In this document: positions 26,449 through 32,385 of the stretch, in pieces
How the letters are laid out: the number at the start of each line of letters is the position of its first letter
Position numbering within the stretch: position 1 is the first letter of the stretch
Origin: Bacteroidales bacterium
GTDB taxonomy: Bacteria > Bacteroidota > Bacteroidia > Bacteroidales > UBA932
Reading direction: 5' to 3'
Length of the DNA: 64,000 nt
NCBI GenBank assembly: GCA_017412645.1
Contig: JAFPWX010000020.1
Coordinates: 27,188 to 91,187 of the forward strand
Made by a program: the position numbers and the translations under genes
The notes under the pieces: model-generated
What the model was told of the DNA's origin: nothing
Seen by the model: only the letters and a program-made list of their open reading frames with translations
The model's database searches: none

Positions 26449-27180
26449 CTACTTCGGGAATTCGATCCTATCCGGAAAGAAGGACATGAGGACCTTTGTC
26501 ATGTCTTTCACTGTCTTCATCGGGAACCTGTGGGATCCGTTCTTTTCGTTAGACTCTGCTTCGTACATCAGGAAGTTCATCCATTTCCTGGCCTCAGCTA
26601 ACTTGACTTCCGGGAAGAAGACCTCTTCTGCCAGGTGCGTTATAAATTCTTCACAGTCCAGAGAATCGGCCCCCAAATCGTTGTTGAAGTCCGAGTCGCC
26701 ATTAACCTCGGATGCTTCCAATCCCAGGATGTCCACGCATAGGAAGGCTATGTATTCGTAGGTTTTCTCCAAGAGGGGATGGTAGACGGTTTTGCCACGC
26801 AGGGAAGCGTAGTAACTCTGGCTCCGCGGCCCGAAGTTCACAAGAGTTCCGTTCAACTTATGAAACTGTTTTGTCCCTTCGTCCACAATGGGACTTGAAT
26901 GGGCTTTGAAGCTGTCGGGTTGGTCCTGCGGCAGAGACAGCACTGTCGCCAGTTCGCCCGGGCCGAAAGCGATTAATGCGCCCACTATCCTGAACAGCCA
27001 GGGATATTTCCAGATATAGACTATGATGAAAACCGCAGTCGCGATAAGCGTAAGCCATCCCCACAGCGGTTTTTTAGTGGCTTTGCTCACAACTATGCAG
27101 ATTATTACCTGCAATGCGACCAGTATTCCGAGCACCGCCCAGCGGTTCTCTATTCCGAGAAGTTGTTCGATGAAGTTCAT
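26449..27180 (-). CDS. Membrane-anchored acyl carrier protein-like protein
   Basis: The 243-residue protein has hydrophobic helices at about 14-32 and 39-57, perhaps a third at 61-78, a linker, then an ACP-like domain at about 135-235. VDILGLEASEV begins helix I, and DFNNDLGADSLDCEEFITHL holds the phosphopantetheine-type site with S173. About 20 extra residues interrupt the domain before the final helix (MKTVKDMTKVLMSF). I chose the ATG at 27180: an in-frame ATG at 27213 lies upstream of the -7 box at 27202-27209 and could not be transcribed from it. An ACP tethered to the membrane is unusual; it could feed acyl groups to a membrane acyltransferase. No fatty acid genes are adjacent. Function is inferred only from the motif. 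Confidence 0.72.
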   Translation of the reverse strand: MNFIEQLLGIENRWAVLGILVALQVIICIVVSKATKKPLWGWLTLIATAVFIIVYIWKYPWLFRIVGALIAFGPGELATVLSLPQDQPDSFKAHSSPIVDEGTKQFHKLNGTLVNFGPRSQSYYASLRGKTVYHPLLEKTYEYIAFLCVDILGLEASEVNGDSDFNNDLGADSLDCEEFITHLAEEVFFPEVKLAEARKWMNFLMYEAESNEKNGSHRFPMKTVKDMTKVLMSFFPDRIEFPK

Positions 27181-27201
27181 GAGAGGTTCGTGATATGGGT
27201 A

Positions 27202-27209
27202 CAAAGATA
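27202..27209 (-). promoter_or_regulatory. -7 element for the membrane ACP gene
   Basis: On the minus strand TATCTTTG lies 21 bp before the chosen ATG. It decides the start, because the upstream ATG at 27213 precedes it. Confidence 0.72.
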
Positions 27210-27271
27210 GCAATAAAAAAATAGGGGATTAGCCTGGGGATTAGTCGCCCTGCGGGCGCCTTTTCCCCTGG

Positions 27272-27423
27272 TCTCCACCAGCAATAAAACCGCAGCTGCA
27301 ACCGAGTTGCAGTTACTTTTTAGGGGCAGAGCCTTTTGAAAGCAAGCTTTCATCGGCCCCGCCCCTAAAAAGTAATGCCGCACTGGCGTGCGGCATCTGC
27401 AATTTTATTGCATCGGGTGGAGA
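27272..27423. repeat. Multi-hairpin inverted-repeat element next to a tRNA gene
   Basis: Outer arms at 27272-27289 (TCTCCACC, A, GCAATAAAA) and 27403-27423 (TTTTATTGC, four bases, GGTGGAGA) pair over 17 bp with a bulge. Three hairpins lie inside. The stems are 27296-27302 with 27306-27312 (7 bp), 27313-27327 with 27361-27375 (15 bp, TTACTTTTTAGGGGC), and 27376-27383 with 27388-27395 (8 bp). The whole reads as a cloverleaf-like structure with no open frame. The right arm enters the 3' end of the tRNA-Ala(CGC) gene. Confidence 0.75.
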
Positions 27424-27490
27424 TAAGGGGATTCGAACCCCTGACCTATAGATTGCGAACCTATCGCTCTACCAACTGAGCTATACCCCC
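27418..27490 (-). tRNA. tRNA-Ala, anticodon CGC
   Basis: A 73-nt cloverleaf starts GGGGGTA and ends TATCTCC plus A73; CCA is not encoded. The D-stem is GCTC/GAGC, and the anticodon stem ATAGG/TCTAT closes with a G-T pair. The loop TTCGCAA gives anticodon CGC, which reads GCG. The G3-T70 pair is the alanine identity element. The anticodon stem is weak, with only one or two G-C pairs. Confidence 0.93.
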
Positions 27491-27501
27491 GTTTGGGACT
27501 G

Positions 27502-27509
27502 CAAAGATA
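27502..27509 (-). promoter_or_regulatory. -7 element for tRNA-Ala(CGC)
   Basis: TATCTTTG on the minus strand ends 11 bp before the tRNA 5' end. Its TTTG and the next ten bases (CAGTCCCAAA following TTTG) are identical to the leader of the other tRNA-Ala gene. Confidence 0.7.
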
Positions 27510-27520
27510 TAAAAAAAATC

Positions 27521-28351
27521 TTACGGAGTAACCCAATGGATACGGATTCCGCTGCGTTCCATTCCACGGAACCAGGTCATCTGCCTTTTTGCGAACTGAT
27601 GGATGGCCGTGGAGAGTTGCAGGAAGAGTTCTTCTTCGCTCAACTGCCCCTGAAGATACAGAGTTACGAACTTGTACTCAAGGCCATATCCCAGCAGTAC
27701 TTCTGCCGGAACTGGACCCCCTGCCTTACAAGCAGGGGAGCTGCCGTCAAGCAGGCCGCGGATCTCGTCGACCATCCCTTCTTTCAGCCGGGCTCGCAGA
27801 CGGGCATCTATCTTCGCGTTCCTGTCTTCCCGGGAAACAAGAGTGCCGATAAAGAAGACACCATCGTGCTGCCCATCTGATGCTGCAGCAGACAAAGGCT
27901 TGCGATTGGAGAAATCGTAATCCCCGGTAGCGGCGCTGATATAGAGCCCCGTGCCGCCGCAGAGTATGGGGAAGGCCCCGCGGGAGCGGATATCGGCCGC
28001 CGCCGCTTCGAAATCGCGGCAGAAGCTGTGCACGTTGTACTGGGTGCCCGGGTCGGCGATGTCGATGAGATGGTAAGGCACGCCGCCGTATTCTGCCAGA
28101 TCCTTGCCGGTGCCTATATCCATGCCTCGGTACACCTGCCGGGAATCGGCCGAAATGATTTCACAGGACAGGCCTTTTCCGGCTAATTCCTCTGCCAGAC
28201 GCACGGCGTAGCGGGTTTTCCCGGAAGCGGTTGGACCGAGCACGCAAATGAGCTTCAGTTTCCCGTCGAGACAGTCGGCCGCAAGAGCCTCAAGGTCTAT
28301 CTGTTCGGGATCCGGTAGTTCTGCGGGCAAAGTTTTACGGGTTTTTGGCAT
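27521..28351 (-). CDS. miaA: MiaA-like tRNA dimethylallyltransferase lacking most of the insertion domain
   Basis: The 276-residue protein has a P-loop (GPTASGKT, 39-46), ISADSRQVYRGMDIGT (D69), VPYHLIDIADP, PILCGGTGLYI and the C-terminal AKRQMTWFR, all MiaA hallmarks. MiaA adds dimethylallyl to A37 of tRNAs reading UNN codons. Between GGTGLY (132-137) and FIGTLVSRE (about 167) only some 30 residues are present where standard MiaA has about 70 more, so the tRNA-facing insertion domain is mostly missing. The 30-residue acidic N-terminal extension is also odd. The ATG at 28351 is chosen because a -7 box at 28374-28381 lies upstream; the longer frame would precede that promoter. It could be a reduced MiaA paralogue. 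Confidence 0.85.
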   Translation of the reverse strand: MPKTRKTLPAELPDPEQIDLEALAADCLDGKLKLICVLGPTASGKTRYAVRLAEELAGKGLSCEIISADSRQVYRGMDIGTGKDLAEYGGVPYHLIDIADPGTQYNVHSFCRDFEAAAADIRSRGAFPILCGGTGLYISAATGDYDFSNRKPLSAAASDGQHDGVFFIGTLVSREDRNAKIDARLRARLKEGMVDEIRGLLDGSSPACKAGGPVPAEVLLGYGLEYKFVTLYLQGQLSEEELFLQLSTAIHQFAKRQMTWFRGMERSGIRIHWVTP

Positions 28352-28373
28352 CGTCTGATCTAGCTTGCAGAGG

Positions 28374-28381
28374 CAAAGATA
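28374..28381 (-). promoter_or_regulatory. -7 element for the miaA-like gene
   Basis: TATCTTTG on the minus strand, 22 bp before the chosen ATG. It lies back to back with the smpB promoter, 21 bp away. Confidence 0.7.
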
Positions 28382-28402
28382 GATAAATCGCCCGAATTTA
28401 CC

Positions 28403-28410
28403 TATATTTG
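28403..28410 (+). promoter_or_regulatory. -7 element for smpB
   Basis: TATATTTG matches the consensus and ends 8 bp before the smpB ATG, so the mRNA leader can only be a few nucleotides long. Confidence 0.7.
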
Positions 28411-28418
28411 CAGCCCCT

Positions 28419-28868
28419 ATGGCAAAGGAGAAACAGGGCATACAGATACGCAACAAGCGGGCATCGTTCGACTACGAGTTCCTCGAGGAGTACGACGCCG
28501 GCATTGTGCTCGTAGGCACCGAAATCAAATCCATCAGGCTTGGCAAGGCTTCGTTGCAGGATGCCTACTGTTATTTCTCCGGGAACGAGCTCTACGTGAA
28601 GGGGATGAATGTGGCCACTTATTTCTGGGGGAGCTGGAACGGTCACGAGCCCATGCGCGATCGCAAACTGCTGCTCACCCGCCGTGAACTCCGTCATCTG
28701 GCCGCGGCCGTAAAACAAAAAGGTCTTACCATCGTGGCAGTGCGGCTTTATATAACGGATTCAGGCCTCGCGAAGCTCCATATCGCTCTTGCCAAGGGTA
28801 AGAAAGAATACGACAAGAGGCAAAGCATAAAGGAAAAGGACATCCGTCGCGAAATGGAGCGCGAATAA
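28419..28868 (+). CDS. smpB: SsrA-binding protein SmpB
   Basis: The 149-residue protein has the full SmpB fold. [20 protein letters not shown] opens the barrel, [19 protein letters not shown] and [19 protein letters not shown] follow, and the basic C-terminal tail ends REMERE. SmpB binds tmRNA and delivers it to stalled ribosomes for trans-translation. The tmRNA gene is not in the window. It is divergent from the miaA-like gene and followed 55 bp later by a tRNA-Ala gene with its own promoter. Confidence 0.95.
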   Translation: MAKEKQGIQIRNKRASFDYEFLEEYDAGIVLVGTEIKSIRLGKASLQDAYCYFSGNELYVKGMNVATYFWGSWNGHEPMRDRKLLLTRRELRHLAAAVKQKGLTIVAVRLYITDSGLAKLHIALAKGKKEYDKRQSIKEKDIRREMERE

Positions 28869-28903
28869 AAGTTCCACGAGGCTTGCATTTTCAAAAATTG
28901 TTG

Positions 28904-28911
28904 TATATTTG
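28904..28911 (+). promoter_or_regulatory. -7 element for tRNA-Ala(GGC)
   Basis: TATATTTG ends 12 bp before the tRNA. The leader TTTGCAGTCCCAAA is the same as at the other tRNA-Ala gene. Confidence 0.72.
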
Positions 28912-28923
28912 CAGTCCCAAATC

Positions 28924-28996
28924 GGGGGTATAGCTCAGTTGGTAGAGCGCCTGCATGGCATGCAGGAGGTCAGGAGTTCGAATCTCCTTATCTCCA
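28924..28996 (+). tRNA. tRNA-Ala, anticodon GGC
   Basis: A 73-nt cloverleaf has the same acceptor and D arm as the CGC tRNA. The anticodon stem CCTGC/GCAGG has loop ATGGCAT, giving GGC, which reads GCC and GCU. The T arm is AGGAG/CTCCT and the G3-T70 identity pair is present. CCA is not encoded. Confidence 0.95.
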
Positions 28997-29000
28997 CTCA

Positions 29001-29031
29001 AAAGGTTCAGCAGAAACGCTGAACCTTTTTT
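29001..29031 (+). terminator. Terminator after tRNA-Ala(GGC)
   Basis: An 11-bp perfect stem (29001-29011 with 29018-29028, AAAGGTTCAGC) with a 6-nt loop is followed by T residues. The tRNA 3' end TATCTCCAC and an inverted copy at 29033-29041 extend the stem outward. Confidence 0.85.
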
Positions 29032-29255
29032 CGTGGAGATATCGCTTCGCGATACTCTATATTCCTAGGGGCTCTGCCCCTATAATACCCCGCCGCCTTA
29101 TGTCGCTTGCGTCTTTGCCCAGCAAAGACCGCGACCGGCGGTTCGCCTGGCGGCTCAGTAATCATGCTGAATCTGTTTTGTAAGGGCCCCGCGGCAAGCG
29201 CACAGAGATGTGGCCGCCGCAGGCGGACAAATCTCTTTAGCCTTACCCCGCCGCC
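29032..29255. other. Noncoding stretch with several small hairpins and a 16-bp direct repeat
   Basis: No convincing gene is seen. Short stems include ATCGC/GCGAT near 29041, AGGGGC/GCCCCT near 29067-29081, and GTCTTTGC/GCAAAGAC near 29110. A 16-bp direct repeat (TACCCCGCCGCCTTAT) lies at 29086-29101 and again at 29244-29259, where it contains the stop codon of the minus-strand gene. Confidence 0.55.
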
Positions 29256-29831
29256 TTATTCCGTGCTACCGAACCCGGTGATGGCAAAGAAGTTCAGGGC
29301 GATTCCGCCGTAGATGGCGTAGCGGGTGTAGGCGAAGTTGATGCTGAACCACTTCAGGGGCTGGATGCTGATGCCGCCTCCGAAGTTGAAGCGATGGTCG
29401 CGGGTCCCGGGCGTGACGGTGTAGGGGTGGTACCACGATACGGAATCGTCTCCATCCACATAGGCCTTGCTCCCGTCCGTTATGCCCTGGTTGGTTTGGG
29501 AATAACCGATAAGGGGCGTGAGCCTGAGCCAGGGAAGAACAGGAACCTGATATCCCAGATTGACCTCGAAGGCGACGCTGTCGTTCCACTTGGTGTCGCT
29601 GATTTCAGTGGCGTAATGGTGTTCTGGACCGTACTTGAGAAGGTCCAGCTGAAAGCCCAATACCTCCAGGTTGAAGCCGGCTCCGAAGCCACCGTAAGGG
29701 GTGCTGGCCCCGGCAACTCCGAGGTTTATACCGACCTCCAGACGGCTGTTGTTGGAAGAAAAGTCAAAAACTTGTGCGCCGGCACTCGCGGAAACGAGCA
29801 GCAGCGCGGCGAAGAAGAGAAGTTTTTTCAT
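29256..29831 (-). CDS. Small outer membrane beta-barrel protein
   Basis: The 191-residue protein has a type I signal (LLVSASAGAQ) and alternating aromatic strands such as RLEVGINLGVAG, FNLEVLGFQLDLL and WFSINFAYTRYAIYGG. This is typical of small outer membrane barrels in Bacteroidota; no specific family is recognised. Its start lies 1 bp after the trpS stop, so it is probably co-transcribed with trpS. Its stop falls in a repeated GC-rich segment. Confidence 0.72.
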   Translation of the reverse strand: MKKLLFFAALLLVSASAGAQVFDFSSNNSRLEVGINLGVAGASTPYGGFGAGFNLEVLGFQLDLLKYGPEHHYATEISDTKWNDSVAFEVNLGYQVPVLPWLRLTPLIGYSQTNQGITDGSKAYVDGDDSVSWYHPYTVTPGTRDHRFNFGGGISIQPLKWFSINFAYTRYAIYGGIALNFFAITGFGSTE

Positions 29832-29832
29832 A

Positions 29833-30840
29833 TTATAAGCCCTGGTAAAAACCTACTTTCTTATAAACTTTCCGTAGAGTTTTGTTCGCGACATAGGCGG
29901 CTTTTTCCGCTCCGGCGCGATAAACCCCGTCCAGATAAGCCTTGTCGGCCATGAGGTGCTCCGCCTCTTCGCGTATGGGACACAGGGCTTCCACCACGGC
30001 CTCGCCGACGGCGGGCTTGAATACTCCGTAGCCCTGGCCGGCGAACTCGGCCTCGATCTCGGGAATGCTCTTTCCGGTGATGGTGGCGTAGATGTTCATG
30101 AGGTTCGCGACGCCGGGCTTGGCGGCCTTGTCATAGCGCACGCAATTCTCAGTGTCTGAATCCGTTACGGCGCGTTTAAATTTCCTGCGGATGTCGTCGG
30201 GGGAGTCCATGAGGAAAACGCAGCCGTCGGGCACCGACTTGCTCATCTTGCCTTCCGGAGTGGTGAGCCCGTAGATGCGGGCGCCGGTCTTGGCAATAAG
30301 CGGCTCCGGTACGGTGAACACATCGCCATAGATGCTGTTGAACCTCTGGGCGATATCGCGGCAGAGTTCCACGTGCTGCTTCTGGTCTTCTCCGACGGGG
30401 ACGTAGTCCGGCTGGTAAAGCAGAATGTCGGCTGCCATCAGAACGGGATATGTAAACAGGCCGGCGTTGATATTGTTGCTGTATTTGGCGGATTTGTCCT
30501 TGAACTGGGTCATGCGAGAGAGTTCCCCGAACATGGTGTAGCAGTTCAGCACCCACGCAAGTTGGGTGTGCGCGGGCACCTGCGACTGAAGGAAGAGCAC
30601 GTTTTTCTCGGGATCCAGTCCGCAGGCGATATACTGGGCCAGCTGGTTCAGCGAACGGCGGCGCAGTTCAGCGGGCTCCTGACGCACGGTGATGGTGTGC
30701 AGGTCGGCCATGAAGTAATAACACTCGTAATCGTTCACCCGGTCAGCCCAGTTCTTGATGGCTCCGAGATAGTTCCCAAGATGCAGGTCTCCGCTCGGCT
30801 GTATGCCGGAAAGCATCCGTTTTTTCGCTGTCTCTTCCAT
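29833..30840 (-). CDS. trpS: Tryptophanyl-tRNA synthetase
   Basis: The 335-residue class I synthetase has the HIGH-type motif HLGN (20-23) in SGIQPSGDLHLGNYLGAI and KMSKS near residue 200. It charges tRNA-Trp using ATP. The segment LYQPDYVPVGEDQKQH is the usual TrpS signature. Length matches bacterial TrpS. It begins 64 bp from the divergent ECF sigma gene, and the outer membrane barrel gene follows at 1 bp. Confidence 0.95.
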   Translation of the reverse strand: MEETAKKRMLSGIQPSGDLHLGNYLGAIKNWADRVNDYECYYFMADLHTITVRQEPAELRRRSLNQLAQYIACGLDPEKNVLFLQSQVPAHTQLAWVLNCYTMFGELSRMTQFKDKSAKYSNNINAGLFTYPVLMAADILLYQPDYVPVGEDQKQHVELCRDIAQRFNSIYGDVFTVPEPLIAKTGARIYGLTTPEGKMSKSVPDGCVFLMDSPDDIRRKFKRAVTDSDTENCVRYDKAAKPGVANLMNIYATITGKSIPEIEAEFAGQGYGVFKPAVGEAVVEALCPIREEAEHLMADKAYLDGVYRAGAEKAAYVANKTLRKVYKKVGFYQGL

Positions 30841-30892
30841 TTGGTGGTCTTGAATTCACAACCGCTAAGTTACGAAAAAAAGAGAAAATTCG

Positions 30893-30900
30893 TATATTTG
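30893..30900 (+). promoter_or_regulatory. -7 element directly before the ECF sigma gene
   Basis: TATATTTG ends only 4 bp before the ATG at 30905, so transcription would start at or within the first codons. This suggests a leaderless mRNA or a start close to the promoter. Confidence 0.65.
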
Positions 30901-30904
30901 CGTA

Positions 30905-31465
30905 ATGCGAAAGAAAACCACAGATAACACTTTCGACTCTCTTTTCCGCCGGCATTATGCCAATCTGGTCAATTATGCCTGTCTGTTAGTGCCCGAGGAC
31001 GATGCGAAAGACATCGTCCAGAATGTGTTCTCATGGCTTCTCGAGCATCCCGATGCCCTCAGTCGGATTCAAAACGGAGAAACGGCGTCATACCTGCTTA
31101 AGAGCGTGTACAACGGTTGCATGAACCATATCCGCAACAAAAAACACGACATGGTGTACAGGGAATGGATAGGCAACGGAGTTAAACAGGATTACATGTG
31201 CTACGATCCCGATAACGACAGCCTTATCCGACGCCTGTTCACGCAGGATCTGACCCGTGAAATAGATGCCCTGATAGACGCCCTTCCTCCTCGTTCCCGG
31301 GAGGTTTTCATCCTTGCTTATCACGACAGAATGCCTCACAAAAGGATAGCGGAAGTGATGGGTACGACAGTATCCACTGTTGAAAACCAGCTGTATTCTT
31401 CGTTGAAGTCTCTGCGGGAATCTCTCCGCGGTGAAAAAAAGGAAAAATTTTTCAAAATCGGATAG
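30905..31465 (+). CDS. ECF-type RNA polymerase sigma factor, FecI-like
   Basis: The 186-residue protein has sigma-70 region 2 (FDSLFRRHYANLVNYACLLV, DAKDIVQNVFSWLLE) and region 4 (LPPRSREVFILAYHDRMPHKRIAEVM). It belongs to the FecI-like group that works with FecR-type anti-sigma factors and TonB-dependent transporters carrying an N-terminal signalling domain. Both partners follow, at 53 bp and then overlapping. It probably activates the downstream susC/susD operon on ligand binding. An upstream -7 box lies 4 bp from the start codon. Confidence 0.93.
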   Translation: MRKKTTDNTFDSLFRRHYANLVNYACLLVPEDDAKDIVQNVFSWLLEHPDALSRIQNGETASYLLKSVYNGCMNHIRNKKHDMVYREWIGNGVKQDYMCYDPDNDSLIRRLFTQDLTREIDALIDALPPRSREVFILAYHDRMPHKRIAEVMGTTVSTVENQLYSSLKSLRESLRGEKKEKFFKIG

Positions 31466-31518
31466 GTGTTTTTTGCCTTTCGCTTGCTATAATAGTTGTA
31501 ATATGGTAAGCGATTGCA

Positions 31519-32385
31519 ATGGAGAACATCAATAATAATCAAATCAATAACGATCTTCGTGCGTTGGATGCCAGGCTTCAGCCCCTTTCGAGCTATTCCG
31601 ACGCCGATGTGGAGCATGCCCTCAGGGAGGTGAGAAGGAAGGTATCCGTCAAAGCCGTCCGGCGCAGGATAATACGCATGTTGCCCCTGGCAGCAGCGGT
31701 CGCCGCCCTGCTTGTCGTCGGTACGGTCCTGCTGAACCGCAGCATCAAGGAAGAAACGGTTTATCGCTACGCGAATGTCGACGCCCGTCCGTTGAAAGTC
31801 AGTCTGCCGGACGGCACGGAAATTTGGCTGAGAGCAGGCTCGGAGCTGGAGTACGACCGAAACTTCAATTCCACTGGCCGACAGGTACGTTTTTCGGGGG
31901 AGGGCTATTTCGATGTGGCCACGAATCCGGAAATGCCCTTCTTTGTCGTCACCCCGTCAATGCGGATAAAGGTACTCGGAACCATTTTCAATCTTGTTGA
32001 CAAGGCGGATGAATTGCCGGAAATAGTGCTTGCTAAAGGGTCCGTGATGATGCAGACCGCCGGCGGCAGCAATCTGGTGCGTCTCAAGTCGGGACAGAGA
32101 GCTACCTGGAACCCGGAAGACGATGCTTACGACATCACGGAAGTTCCTGTAGGGGACCTTCTGCTTGTGAATTATGGAATCGTTTCCCTCAAAAGCAGGA
32201 CGGCGGACCAGATTGCCGGGAGTATCGAAGAGGCTTTTGGAGTACGTCTTGAAGCGGAAGGCAGTTTCTCCTCCGAAGACAGGTTATATGATTTCAGTTT
32301 CGAGCAGGGAGCATCCCCGGAATCGGTGGTCGATCTCCTGAACTTCATATGTAAAGACAGAAAATACGTTATAGTAAAACAATGA
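31519..32385 (+). CDS. FecR-like anti-sigma factor
   Basis: The 288-residue protein has one transmembrane helix (about 54-73, MLPLAAAVAALLVVGTVLL) and a periplasmic FecR domain. The domain shows LPDGTEIWLRAGSELEYDRNF, FSGEGYFDV and VLAKGSVMM. A C-terminal STN-like part carries FSFEQGASPESVVDLL. Cytoplasmic residues 1-53 would hold the sigma factor. Occupied SusC contacts the periplasmic domain and releases the sigma. The susC gene overlaps its stop by 4 bp. Confidence 0.92.
   Translation: MENINNNQINNDLRALDARLQPLSSYSDADVEHALREVRRKVSVKAVRRRIIRMLPLAAAVAALLVVGTVLLNRSIKEETVYRYANVDARPLKVSLPDGTEIWLRAGSELEYDRNFNSTGRQVRFSGEGYFDVATNPEMPFFVVTPSMRIKVLGTIFNLVDKADELPEIVLAKGSVMMQTAGGSNLVRLKSGQRATWNPEDDAYDITEVPVGDLLLVNYGIVSLKSRTADQIAGSIEEAFGVRLEAEGSFSSEDRLYDFSFEQGASPESVVDLLNFICKDRKYVIVKQ

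Noticed and set aside
27181-27213. Longer form of the membrane ACP starting at 27213
   Set aside because: That ATG lies upstream of the -7 box, so the mapped promoter could not transcribe it.
29107-29313. A 68-codon plus-strand frame in the spacer after tRNA-Ala(GGC)
   Set aside because: It has no signal, domain or promoter and overlaps hairpins and the 3' end of the barrel gene.
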